This document shows, one piece after another, positions 1-6,763 of a stretch of 33,222 bases of DNA; position 1 is the stretch's first letter; the number at the start of each line of letters is the position of its first letter. The notes beneath the pieces were generated by a model, which was given only the letters and a program-made list of their open reading frames with translations, searched no databases and had not been told where the DNA came from. The DNA comes from an uncultured Pelagibacteraceae bacterium (GTDB lineage: Bacteria; Pseudomonadota; Alphaproteobacteria; Pelagibacterales; Pelagibacteraceae): positions 1 through 33,222 of the forward strand of contig CACKZG010000011.1 of assembly GCA_902604545.1 (NCBI GenBank), read 5' to 3'. The translations under genes and the position numbers were made by a program.

Positions 1-1
1 A

Positions 2-1657
2 AATACAAATATCTTTGCATGTAAGGAAAAATTTCGTGACTTGACAGGAGGAGGACACAAGATTCATTCTACTAATTCACCAATAGAAACTAATCATGAT
101 TTAACTTTACTACTAGGCATCAATTACAATGATTATGAAATATCATTAAAAAATAAGTTAGATAAAAATAAAGAAAATGAAAATATTATTAAGAATATTC
201 CCAACAACATAATTGGAGTTAATGGTTGGGAAAGTTTAGAACAATTATTTTATGTAATGAACAGTTCTCTTGATTATGTTGTTATGAGAAATTTTGAGTA
301 TTTACCAGAAAATAGATTTTCTAAAGAACATGGCGATATTGATTTTCTTGTAAAAGATTTAGATCAAGCTGTATACATTACGAATGCGCACAGATTATAT
401 AAAAAGCGATATAAGATAAATGTTGAAGGAAAAGATGTTTTAGTTGATTTTGAACATGTTGGAGATGGTTCATATGATCAAAAATGGCAAAATAATATCT
501 TAAAAAAAAGAATACTTGTAAAAAATAGTTTTTATGTACCTGATGATGAAGATTATTTTTTTAGTTTAATTTATCATATTTTGGTTCACAAAACATATAT
601 TGAAACTGATTATCCTGATAAAATACAAAATATATATAAAAGATTATCTTTTTACGATTCAAACAGATGTAATTTCGACAATTACCTTGTACTTTTAGAA
701 AAATTTTTATCTGTAAACAATTACAAAATAACAAAGCCTAAAGACAGATCATATTTTTTTGATGAAAAAGTATTAAATTATAAAATAGAAATAGAAAATT
801 TTTCAAGAACTAATTTAAAAAATATTGAACCATTTAAAGTAAGAGAATGGAAGAATTTTTCAGGATACATTTATTTTAAAGCAGAATCAGATGACAAAAA
901 GAAATTGTTTATAAAATCAAGAGGGTTAGATGAGTCATCTAATAGAGAATATAAGGTTATTAAAGAGCTTAGCAATATTGACGATAAATATTTTCCTAAA
1001 TTATATTATCATAAATCTCTAGAAGATATTAACCTCATTATAATGGAAGAAATTGAAGGTCAAAGATTAGATCATCTAGTTAATTCTAATGAATTTGAAT
1101 CTAAATCAAATCAATTTAAAGAAAATATTTATAAAGGTATCTTTAAAATACTTCAAATACTTCATAAATCAAAAATTGTTCATAGAGATATACGGCCACA
1201 AAATTTACTTATCAAAAATGATGGAACCCCTGTTTTGATAGATTTTCAATTTGCAGTAGATAATAAAAGAACTAAATATAAAGAATTTAACATTGTTAAA
1301 AAAAATCCAGAATTGATTATAGGACTTGGAGATAAGTTTGCAAAAAATGTTTTTCATTGGGATGATGCTTATTCGGTTTACAAAATATTTGATTTTCTTA
1401 AATTAAAAAATGATCCAAATTTCTTAAAAATAAAAAATTTAATATTTGAAATGATTGGAAGATATGAGATTATTTCAGTTAATAATAATTTCTTTTCAAA
1501 GACAGCAATTTTATTTAAAAACTATTTTTTACCACACATTTATTATTTGAAATTGATTTTTTATAAAAGTATATACCAAATAATTGCTACAGATAAATTT
1601 AAACAAAAAATAAAAAAATTTGAGAAAAAATTAATTAATAATCAAGCCGAAAATTAG
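2..1657 (+). CDS. Nucleotidyltransferase-like / kinase-like fusion protein, 5' end outside window
   Basis: The reading frame is open from base 2, and the residues before the only early start (TTG at 41) look like normal protein, so this is probably the 3' part of a longer gene. About 100 residues after that TTG is an HGDIDFLV stretch, resembling the GD-x-D region of nucleotidyltransferase-fold enzymes. Around residues 380-410 come HRDIRPQNLLI and LIDFQFA, matching the catalytic loop (HRDxxPxN) and the DFG-like metal-binding segment of protein-kinase-like folds, with the Gly of DFG replaced by Gln. The C-terminal 60 residues are hydrophobic and basic, suggesting membrane association. Proteins of this design occur in cell-surface polysaccharide loci, where kinase-like folds phosphorylate sugars or lipids. 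The exact substrate cannot be told. The fusion reading is from motifs only. Confidence 0.6.
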   Translation, partial: NTNIFACKEKFRDLTGGGHKIHSTNSPIETNHDLTLLLGINYNDYEISLKNKLDKNKENENIIKNIPNNIIGVNGWESLEQLFYVMNSSLDYVVMRNFEYLPENRFSKEHGDIDFLVKDLDQAVYITNAHRLYKKRYKINVEGKDVLVDFEHVGDGSYDQKWQNNILKKRILVKNSFYVPDDEDYFFSLIYHILVHKTYIETDYPDKIQNIYKRLSFYDSNRCNFDNYLVLLEKFLSVNNYKITKPKDRSYFFDEKVLNYKIEIENFSRTNLKNIEPFKVREWKNFSGYIYFKAESDDKKKLFIKSRGLDESSNREYKVIKELSNIDDKYFPKLYYHKSLEDINLIIMEEIEGQRLDHLVNSNEFESKSNQFKENIYKGIFKILQILHKSKIVHRDIRPQNLLIKNDGTPVLIDFQFAVDNKRTKYKEFNIVKKNPELIIGLGDKFAKNVFHWDDAYSVYKIFDFLKLKNDPNFLKIKNLIFEMIGRYEIISVNNNFFSKTAILFKNYFLPHIYYLKLIFYKSIYQIIATDKFKQKIKKFEKKLINNQAEN

Positions 1658-1677
1658 GACAAAAAGCATCAGTATTA

Positions 1678-1708
1678 TTAACAAATACAGGGTTGTGGAT
1701 GATATAAT
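1678..1708 (+). promoter_or_regulatory. Putative sigma70-type promoter of rseP
   Basis: TTAACA at 1678-1683 and a perfect TATAAT at 1703-1708 are separated by 19 bases. The predicted transcript would start about 14 bases before the rseP ATG at 1729. The spacer is longer than the usual 17, so the -35 element is less certain than the -10. Confidence 0.45.
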
Positions 1709-1728
1709 ATTCATTTAAAATTTAAATT

Positions 1729-2841
1729 ATGCTTAGTTATATAATACCTTTTTTAATTTTAATTCTTATTGTTGTATTTATTCATGAATATGGACATTAT
1801 TATTTTGCAAGAAAATATGGTGTAGGTGTAACAGATTTTTCAATTGGGTTTGGAAAAGAATTATTTGGTTGGAACGATAAATCAGGAACAAGATGGAAAA
1901 TTTGTGCAATTCCTTTGGGTGGATATGTAAAATTTTTTGGAGATAGAAATGTTTATTCACAAGCAGACCATCAAGAAATTTTAGAAAAATACAATGAAGA
2001 GGAGAGGGAAAAATTATTTATTTTAAAACCTTTATACCAGAGAGTTTTAATTGTATTTGGTGGACCTTTTGCTAATTTTTTACTGGCTTTAGTAATATTT
2101 TTTTCAATTTATACTTTTATAGGTAAAGATTTTACTCCTGCAGTTATAAATGAAGTTCAAAAAGATAGTCCTGCAATGGTAGGAGGGCTAAAAGCTGAGG
2201 ATATAATTCTAGAAATAGATGGTAATGAAGTTAAAAGTATTATGGAAGTTTCTAAGTTTATCACCATGTCTACTGGTGATTTTATAGACTTTAAAGTTAA
2301 GCGTTCTTACGATGAATTAATTCTAAAAGTAAAACCTGATATAGTTGAAGGTGATGATGGATTAGGAAACAAAATTAATAAAAGAATGGTTGGTATTAAG
2401 CTTGGTGCCTATAATAATAAAGTTAACCATGTTAAATTAGGACCTGCTCAGGCTTTATATCATGCAGGTTATGAAGTTTATTTTGTAAGTGTTTCCTCGC
2501 TAAAATACATCGGAGGAATGATTTTAGGTAAAGCAGACACTTCACAATTGGGAGGTCCAATTAGAATCGCTAAAATTTCCGGACAAGTTGCTACGTTCGG
2601 TGTGTTGGCATTTATTAGTATGATGGCTTATATTTCAATAAGTTTGGGACTTATTAATCTATTTCCAATACCAATGTTGGATGGAGGGCATTTAATGTTT
2701 TATGCTTTTGAGAAAGTTTTAGGCAGACCATTATCTCAAAAAACCCAAGAAGGGTTTTTTCGAATCGGTTTGTTTTTGTTGCTATCATTGATGTTTTTCA
2801 CTACATTTAATGATCTAAAAGACCTAGGATTATTTAGATAA
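1729..2841 (+). CDS. rseP: RseP/MmpA-type site-2 intramembrane zinc metalloprotease
   Basis: Inner-membrane protease that cuts membrane-embedded substrates, typically anti-sigma factors or signal-peptide remnants. The zinc-binding motif HEYGH lies at residues 19-23 inside the first membrane helix. A central PDZ-like segment (about residues 130-210, with the typical SPAMVGGLKAEDIILEIDG pattern) follows, and the second catalytic element LDGGH lies near residue 320 in the penultimate helix. At 370 residues it is a normal length for the alphaproteobacterial single-PDZ form. The usual neighbours dxr and bamA are absent here: a polysaccharide-type gene precedes it and an HU gene follows. A separate promoter with TATAAT just upstream suggests it is transcribed on its own. 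Confidence 0.93.
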   Translation: MLSYIIPFLILILIVVFIHEYGHYYFARKYGVGVTDFSIGFGKELFGWNDKSGTRWKICAIPLGGYVKFFGDRNVYSQADHQEILEKYNEEEREKLFILKPLYQRVLIVFGGPFANFLLALVIFFSIYTFIGKDFTPAVINEVQKDSPAMVGGLKAEDIILEIDGNEVKSIMEVSKFITMSTGDFIDFKVKRSYDELILKVKPDIVEGDDGLGNKINKRMVGIKLGAYNNKVNHVKLGPAQALYHAGYEVYFVSVSSLKYIGGMILGKADTSQLGGPIRIAKISGQVATFGVLAFISMMAYISISLGLINLFPIPMLDGGHLMFYAFEKVLGRPLSQKTQEGFFRIGLFLLLSLMFFTTFNDLKDLGLFR

Positions 2842-2941
2842 TTCACATTCTAAAACGTTTAAAAAAGTTAATAAATTCAACGTTTATTTAAGTTTTTACA
2901 AGATATTGTGTGTTTTTAAAAGCTTAACACTAAAAAAAAGC

Positions 2942-2972
2942 TTGATTTATCAACGTATATGACAAATATAAA
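2942..2972 (+). promoter_or_regulatory. Putative promoter of the HU gene
   Basis: TTGATT at 2942-2947 is followed by an A/T-rich AATATAAA box at 2965-2972. A TCAACGT motif at 2950-2956, also present at 2877 and 3359, lies in the spacer and might be an operator. The assignment rests on hexamer similarity only. Confidence 0.3.
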
Positions 2973-2998
2973 TATTAACCAACAAAACCGGAGCTAAA

Positions 2999-3274
2999 AT
3001 GAACAAAAAACAACTAATTGCTAAGCTTTCTGGCTCATTAAATTTGAGCAAAGCAGACGCTGAGCGAACTTTTGATACAATTACCAACACTATTTTAGAG
3101 GCTCTAAAAGGTGATGATTCAGTTAAGATTGCTGGATTTGGTACGTACAAAGTTGCTAAAAGAAAAGCAAGAGTTGGAAGAAACCCAAGAACGGGTGAGC
3201 AGATTCAAATTGCTGCTTCTCAAAAGGTAAAATTCTTACCAGCTAAAGCTTTAAAAGAAGTATTCAACAGATAA
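2999..3274 (+). CDS. hup: HU-family DNA-binding protein
   Basis: Small basic histone-like protein of 91 residues, the standard HU length, that bends and compacts DNA as a dimer. The sequence has the N-terminal helical dimer part (MNKKQLIAKLSG...), the conserved GFGTYKV segment before the arm, and the minor-groove-binding arm signature RxGRNPRTGEQI at about residues 58-70, with the intercalating Pro in NPRTG. The C-terminal VKFLPAKALKE segment is typical. A GGAG ribosome site lies six bases before the ATG. It appears to be a single-gene unit: a 157-base leader without ORFs precedes it and a strong hairpin follows. Confidence 0.95.
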   Translation: MNKKQLIAKLSGSLNLSKADAERTFDTITNTILEALKGDDSVKIAGFGTYKVAKRKARVGRNPRTGEQIQIAASQKVKFLPAKALKEVFNR

Positions 3275-3285
3275 TATTTTTTTTT

Positions 3286-3323
3286 AACAGCCCTAACGTT
3301 TCAAAAATACGTTCAGGGCTGTT
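3286..3323 (+). promoter_or_regulatory. Strong hairpin between hup and amtB1
   Basis: AACAGCCCT and AGGGCTGTT pair, extended by AACGT/ACGTT with one bulged C, giving about 14 base pairs around a nine-base loop. The T-run lies before the stem (3278-3285), not after it, so it is not a textbook intrinsic terminator. It may stabilise the hup mRNA 3' end, or terminate weakly. Confidence 0.6.
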
Positions 3324-3327
3324 ACTA

Positions 3328-3344
3328 TATGCAAAAACTGCATA
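3328..3344 (+). promoter_or_regulatory. Inverted repeat TATGCA-N5-TGCATA in amtB1 leader
   Basis: A perfect six-base inverted repeat with a five-base centre (AAAAC), 75 bases before the amtB1 ATG and followed by a pyrimidine-rich stretch. A near-copy with a compensating change sits at almost the same distance before amtB2 (4864-4878). It could be an operator for a dimeric regulator or a small RNA hairpin. Confidence 0.5.
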
Positions 3345-3394
3345 CCCCATTTTCCTAATCAACGTTAGTTTTAAAAATTAATAAAATTATAACA

Positions 3395-3414
3395 CTCCAT
3401 TTAAACAAGTGGAG
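3395..3414 (+). promoter_or_regulatory. Shine-Dalgarno-sequestering hairpin of amtB1
   Basis: Bases 3395-3402 (CTCCATTT) can pair with 3407-3414 (AAGTGGAG), giving eight pairs including one G-U and a four-base loop. The GGAG ribosome site at 3411-3414 is closed in the stem, five bases before the ATG. If transcription starts from the TATAAC at 3388, the 5' arm would be only partly transcribed, so function depends on the true start site. Confidence 0.4.
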
Positions 3415-3419
3415 GACTA

Positions 3420-4721
3420 ATGACTAAAATAATAAAAAAAATATCAACACCGCTTCTAAGTTTAATATTTTTATTAAATATGAGTAGTGCGGGTATGGCA
3501 GAGACAACAGTCTCTGGAGAAGTTCAAGCGATATTTAATTCGCTTCTATTTTTAATTTGTGGTTTCCTTGTCATGTTCATGGCAGCAGGTTTTGCGATGC
3601 TAGAATCTGGTATGGTAACTTCAAAAAGTGTATCAGTAATTTGTGCTAAAAACATAGGTCTATATTCAATTGCTGGAATTATGTTTTGGCTTTTTGGTTA
3701 TAATTTAGCTTATGGAATTCCTGAAGGAGGATACATCGGAACATTTACACCTTGGTCAGATGCAAGTGCAGTTGACACAGGTTATGCTGATGGATCAGAC
3801 TGGTTCTTCCAAATGGTATTCTGCGCAACAACAGTTTCAATTTGTTCAGGTGCTATGGCTGAAAGAATTAAGCTATGGCCATTTTTCTTATTTGCAGCTA
3901 TTTTGGCTGGAGTAATTTATCCAATTGTTATGGGTTGGCAATGGGGCGGAGGCTGGTTAGCTGAACTAGGCTTCTCTGATTTTGCTGGTTCGACATTAGT
4001 ACACTCAACAGGTGGTGCAGCTGCTCTAGCAGGTATCATGTTGTTAGGTGCTAGATATGGAAGATTTGATAGCAAAGGTGAGGCAAAAGCAATTAAACCT
4101 TTTGCTGCTTCTTCAATTCCATTAGTAACTGTTGGAGTATTTATATTATGGTTAGGTTGGTTTGGATTCAATGGTGGATCTCAACTAGCTATTGGAACAT
4201 TTGATGATGCAGTTGCTGTATCAAGTATATTTATCAATACTAATCTTGCTGCTTGTGGTGGTGTTATGGCTGCTGCAATAATTACAAGATTAATGTTTGG
4301 TAAAACAGATGTAATTCAAATGTTAAACGGAGCAATTGGTGGTCTTGTAGCTGTTACAGCTGAACCATTAGCGCCATCACCTTTAGCAGCAATTTTCATT
4401 GGAGCTGTAGGTGGATTGATCGTAGTATTTGGAACAAAATTATTATTCAGTTTCAAACTTGACGATGTTGTAGGCGCAATCCCAGCTCACATGTTTGCTG
4501 GAATTTGGGGAACTCTGGCAGTACCATTAACAAACGCTGATGCATCGTTTAGTGCACAATTAGTTGGTGTACTTTCAATTAACATTTTTGTGTTTGCTGT
4601 GTCCTATGTAATCTGGTCAATAATGAAAGCTACGTTTGGAATTAGATTAAGTAAAGAAGCTGAAACCAAAGGTACTGACGTTACAGAAACAGGAGTAATA
4701 GCATACGCAATACGTGACTAA
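3420..4721 (+). CDS. amtB: Ammonium transporter, Amt family (first of two tandem copies)
   Basis: Trimeric inner-membrane channel for ammonium uptake. The 433-residue protein starts with a cleavable-looking signal peptide (basic MTKIIKK, hydrophobic core, ending around GMA-ETT), then about 11 membrane helices. The Amt signature is clear: the DFAGSTLVHSTGG segment with the first pore histidine, the twin histidine in PAHMFAGIWGT, and the GFNGGS segment. The C-terminal tail ends in GVIAYAIRD, like the second copy. In other bacteria this tail contacts the PII protein GlnK, but no glnK is present here and SAR11 is reported to lack PII proteins. A second amtB follows 230 bases downstream with very similar sequence throughout, so this is a tandem paralog pair. 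Confidence 0.97.
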   Translation: MTKIIKKISTPLLSLIFLLNMSSAGMAETTVSGEVQAIFNSLLFLICGFLVMFMAAGFAMLESGMVTSKSVSVICAKNIGLYSIAGIMFWLFGYNLAYGIPEGGYIGTFTPWSDASAVDTGYADGSDWFFQMVFCATTVSICSGAMAERIKLWPFFLFAAILAGVIYPIVMGWQWGGGWLAELGFSDFAGSTLVHSTGGAAALAGIMLLGARYGRFDSKGEAKAIKPFAASSIPLVTVGVFILWLGWFGFNGGSQLAIGTFDDAVAVSSIFINTNLAACGGVMAAAIITRLMFGKTDVIQMLNGAIGGLVAVTAEPLAPSPLAAIFIGAVGGLIVVFGTKLLFSFKLDDVVGAIPAHMFAGIWGTLAVPLTNADASFSAQLVGVLSINIFVFAVSYVIWSIMKATFGIRLSKEAETKGTDVTETGVIAYAIRD

Positions 4722-4830
4722 TTGCATGCAATGCAATATAGAGGCTCTTCGATCTCCATGTCGTTATCTCATTGAAGGGCCTCTGTAAAACAAAATTAAC
4801 TAAAATCTCTCTCTCTAGTTAGTTAACTAA
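4721..4830 (+). ncRNA. Structured 3' region of amtB1, possible small RNA (with terminator 4831-4857)
   Basis: The region holds an ATTGCAT-N3-ATGCAAT inverted repeat (4721-4737), then a 13-pair stem: GAGGCTCTTCGAT at 4741-4753 pairs with ATTGAAGGGCCTC at 4771-4783 through two G-U pairs, with a 17-base loop. An A-rich spacer and a CU-rich stretch (ATCTCTCTCTCT from 4805) follow, and then an intrinsic terminator. This order is that of many Hfq-type 3'UTR-derived small RNAs. The CU stretch is complementary to the amtB2 ribosome site GGAGAGAT at 4943-4950. Whether a separate RNA is made cannot be told from sequence. Confidence 0.3.
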
Positions 4831-4857
4831 AGGCCCCAGAAATGGGGCCTTTTTATT
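4831..4857 (+). terminator. Rho-independent terminator after amtB1
   Basis: AGGCCCC (4831-4837) and GGGGCCT (4844-4850) form a GC-rich seven-pair stem with a short loop, followed by TTTTATTTTA. This is a classic intrinsic terminator and shows that the two amtB genes are at least partly separate transcription units. Confidence 0.9.
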
Positions 4858-4863
4858 TTACAA

Positions 4864-4878
4864 ATGCTTAAATAGCAT
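4864..4878 (+). promoter_or_regulatory. Inverted repeat ATGCT-N5-AGCAT in amtB2 leader
   Basis: This is the counterpart of the repeat before amtB1. The half sites share TGC/GCA, and the inner pair is swapped from A-T to T-A, which keeps the symmetry. It is followed, as in amtB1, by a pyrimidine-rich stretch ending in TCCTA. It lies about 73 bases before the ATG, against 75 in amtB1. Confidence 0.5.
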
Positions 4879-4928
4879 AACTCTTTTGTCCTATGAGCAA
4901 TTCTTTATTTCAAAAATTTTTATAAAAA

Positions 4929-4950
4929 ATCTCTCTTAACAAGGAGAGAT
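4929..4950 (+). promoter_or_regulatory. Shine-Dalgarno-sequestering hairpin of amtB2
   Basis: Bases 4929-4936 (ATCTCTCT) pair with 4943-4950 (GGAGAGAT): seven Watson-Crick pairs plus one G-U, closing a six-base loop. The whole ribosome binding site lies in the stem and the ATG starts at 4952. A TATAAA box at 4921-4926 would place the transcript start near 4933, inside the 5' arm, so the hairpin is complete only if transcription starts further upstream. Confidence 0.4.
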
Positions 4951-4951
4951 A

Positions 4952-6244
4952 ATGAATCATTTTCTAAAAACTTTTATTATAAGTTTAATTTCTTTATTAA
5001 GCTTATCTAACTTTGCTTCAGCAGAAACAACAATGTCAGCTGAAGGACAATATATTTTTAACTCACTTGGATTTTATCTAGGTGGTGTATTAGTTGCTTT
5101 TATGGCCGCAGGTTTCTGTATGCTTGAAAGTGGATTGGTGACTACAAAAAGTGTTTCAACAATTGCAGCCAAAAATATTGGTAAATTTGCAATTTGTTCA
5201 TTAATTTTTTTTCTATGTGGCTATAATTTAGCTTACGGTATGCCGGAAGGTGGCTTTATTGGATCATTTTCTATGTGGAGTGATTCTTCTGAACTAGCTA
5301 ATGGTTATTCCGATTATTCAGATTGGTTCTTTCAAACAATGTTTGTTTGTGCAACTGCTTCTATAGTTTCAGGAGCTGTAGCTGAAAGAATTAAAATTTG
5401 GCCTTTCTTTATTTTTTCAGCGATAATGGCTGGTGTAATTTACCCAATTTCAATGGGTTGGCAGTGGGGAGGAGGTTGGCTAGCAACTTCAGGCTTTTCT
5501 GATTTTGCTGGTTCAACTTTAGTTCATGCTTGTGGTGGAGCCGCTGCTCTAGCAGGAGTTATTGTATTAGGTGCTAGAGAAGGAAGATTTTCTAAATCAG
5601 GTGAAACTAAATCTTTAGTACCATTTGCTGCATCCTCAATTCCACTAGTAACACTTGGAACATTTTTACTTTGGTTTGGTTGGTTTGGTTTTAATGGTTT
5701 CAGTCAGTTAGCCATGGGAACTTTTGATGACGTTAATGCAATTAGTAAAATTGCAGTTAACACTCATTTAGCAGGTGCTGCTGGAACAGTTGCTGCCGCT
5801 GTTATTACAAGATTACTTGGTGGAAAAACTGATATCGTTATGATGTTAAACGGTGCACTAGCAGGATTAGTTGCAATTACAGCTGAACCTTTAACCCCAA
5901 GTCCCGTATTAGCAATTGTAATCGGAGCTATTGGATCATTAATTATGTATTTTGGTACAAAATTTTTAGAAAGTAAAAAGATTGATGATGTGGTAGGTGC
6001 AATTCCTGTACACATGTTTGCAGGAATATTTGGGACTTTAGTTGTTCCAATAAGTAACTCAGATGCAAATTTTGGAACTCAGCTAACGGGTGTAATTGCA
6101 GTATGTTTGTTTAGCTTCATACTTTCTTACATTACTTTTAGAGTTCTTAAACAAACTATAGGTCTTAGAATTAGTGCTCAAGCTGAAAAACTTGGTACTG
6201 ACGTTGCTGAAGTGGGAGTTAAAGCTTATGCAATAAGAGACTAA
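4952..6244 (+). CDS. amtB: Ammonium transporter, Amt family (second of two tandem copies)
   Basis: Paralog of the preceding transporter, 430 residues, with the same plan: signal peptide (MNHFLKTFIISLISLLSLSNFASA-ETT), about 11 membrane helices, DFAGSTLVHACGG with the first pore histidine, PVHMFAGIFGT with the second, and a nearly identical tail ending GVKAYAIRD. The two proteins match along their full length without large gaps, so a tandem duplication is the simplest origin. Differences such as the Cys-rich first third (FCMLESGLV, FAICSLIFFLCGYN) may reflect different affinity or partner choice. The gene has its own leader with an inverted repeat and ribosome-site hairpin, and its own terminator, so the copies can be regulated separately. 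Confidence 0.97.
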   Translation: MNHFLKTFIISLISLLSLSNFASAETTMSAEGQYIFNSLGFYLGGVLVAFMAAGFCMLESGLVTTKSVSTIAAKNIGKFAICSLIFFLCGYNLAYGMPEGGFIGSFSMWSDSSELANGYSDYSDWFFQTMFVCATASIVSGAVAERIKIWPFFIFSAIMAGVIYPISMGWQWGGGWLATSGFSDFAGSTLVHACGGAAALAGVIVLGAREGRFSKSGETKSLVPFAASSIPLVTLGTFLLWFGWFGFNGFSQLAMGTFDDVNAISKIAVNTHLAGAAGTVAAAVITRLLGGKTDIVMMLNGALAGLVAITAEPLTPSPVLAIVIGAIGSLIMYFGTKFLESKKIDDVVGAIPVHMFAGIFGTLVVPISNSDANFGTQLTGVIAVCLFSFILSYITFRVLKQTIGLRISAQAEKLGTDVAEVGVKAYAIRD

Positions 6245-6265
6245 AATATCTCTCTATTATATATT

Positions 6266-6300
6266 AAGGCTCCTTATAAATAAGGGGCCTTTTTATTTTT
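6266..6300 (+). terminator. Rho-independent terminator after amtB2
   Basis: AAGGCTCCTTA (6266-6276) pairs with TAAGGGGCCTT (6281-6291) over 11 positions including one G-U, with a TAAA loop, followed by TTTTATTTTT. The T-tract runs into the 3' end of the convergent bcp gene, whose stop codon is at 6293-6295. Confidence 0.88.
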
Positions 6301-6763
6301 TTATAATATTTTGCAGAGTTTCTAACACTTCTTTTGCGTGGTCTTTAACTTTAACATTATTCCAAATTTTTATTATTTTACCTTTTTTATCGATTAAAAA
6401 AGTAGTTCTAACTATTCCCATAAACTCTCGTCCCATAAATTTTTTTTTAGCCCAAACTTTATATTTTTTTAAAACTTTTATTTCTTCATCAGCCAATAGA
6501 TCAAATTTGATTTTGTATTTATCTCTGAATTTGTCATGACTTTTTAAATTATCTTTAGAAATCCCCAAAATTTCACAATTCAATTTTTTAAATTTTGGAA
6601 GCAGCTTATTAAAATCATTAGTTTCAATTGTACACCCTGGAGTATCATCTTTAGGGTAAAAATAAATAATTACATAATTCCCTAATGAGTCATTTAAAGA
6701 GTAATCTTTTTTATTTGTAGATGGTAATTTAAAAATAGGTGCTTTTGTATTTTCTTTAATCAT
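6293..6763 (-). CDS. bcp: Thioredoxin-dependent peroxiredoxin (Bcp/PrxQ family)
   Basis: Cytoplasmic thiol peroxidase that reduces hydrogen peroxide and organic peroxides. The thioredoxin-like fold carries the peroxidatic Cys44 in the motif YPKDDTPGCT. The resolving cysteine usually five residues further on in Escherichia coli-type Bcp is missing. The only other cysteine is Cys63, so the enzyme is either a one-Cys type or uses an unusual partner. At 156 residues it has normal length. Its ATG overlaps the end of the upstream glycosyltransferase-like gene by eight bases, so the two are probably co-transcribed. It converges on the amtB2 terminator. Confidence 0.93.
   Translation of the reverse strand: MIKENTKAPIFKLPSTNKKDYSLNDSLGNYVIIYFYPKDDTPGCTIETNDFNKLLPKFKKLNCEILGISKDNLKSHDKFRDKYKIKFDLLADEEIKVLKKYKVWAKKKFMGREFMGIVRTTFLIDKKGKIIKIWNNVKVKDHAKEVLETLQNIIKK

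Noticed and set aside
41..43. TTG at 41 as the true start of the first gene
   Set aside because: The frame is open to the window edge and the upstream residues are protein-like, so a partial gene is more likely.
3286..3323. Calling the hup downstream hairpin a rho-independent terminator
   Set aside because: The T-run precedes the stem instead of following it, and no A/T asymmetry fits a terminator on either strand, so it is listed only as a hairpin.
3917..4171. An 84-residue ORF antisense to amtB1 (and a similar one antisense to amtB2 at 5764-6015)
   Set aside because: Both arise opposite the same conserved transporter segment because of its codon pattern. They lack ribosome sites, and Amt coding on the plus strand is beyond doubt.
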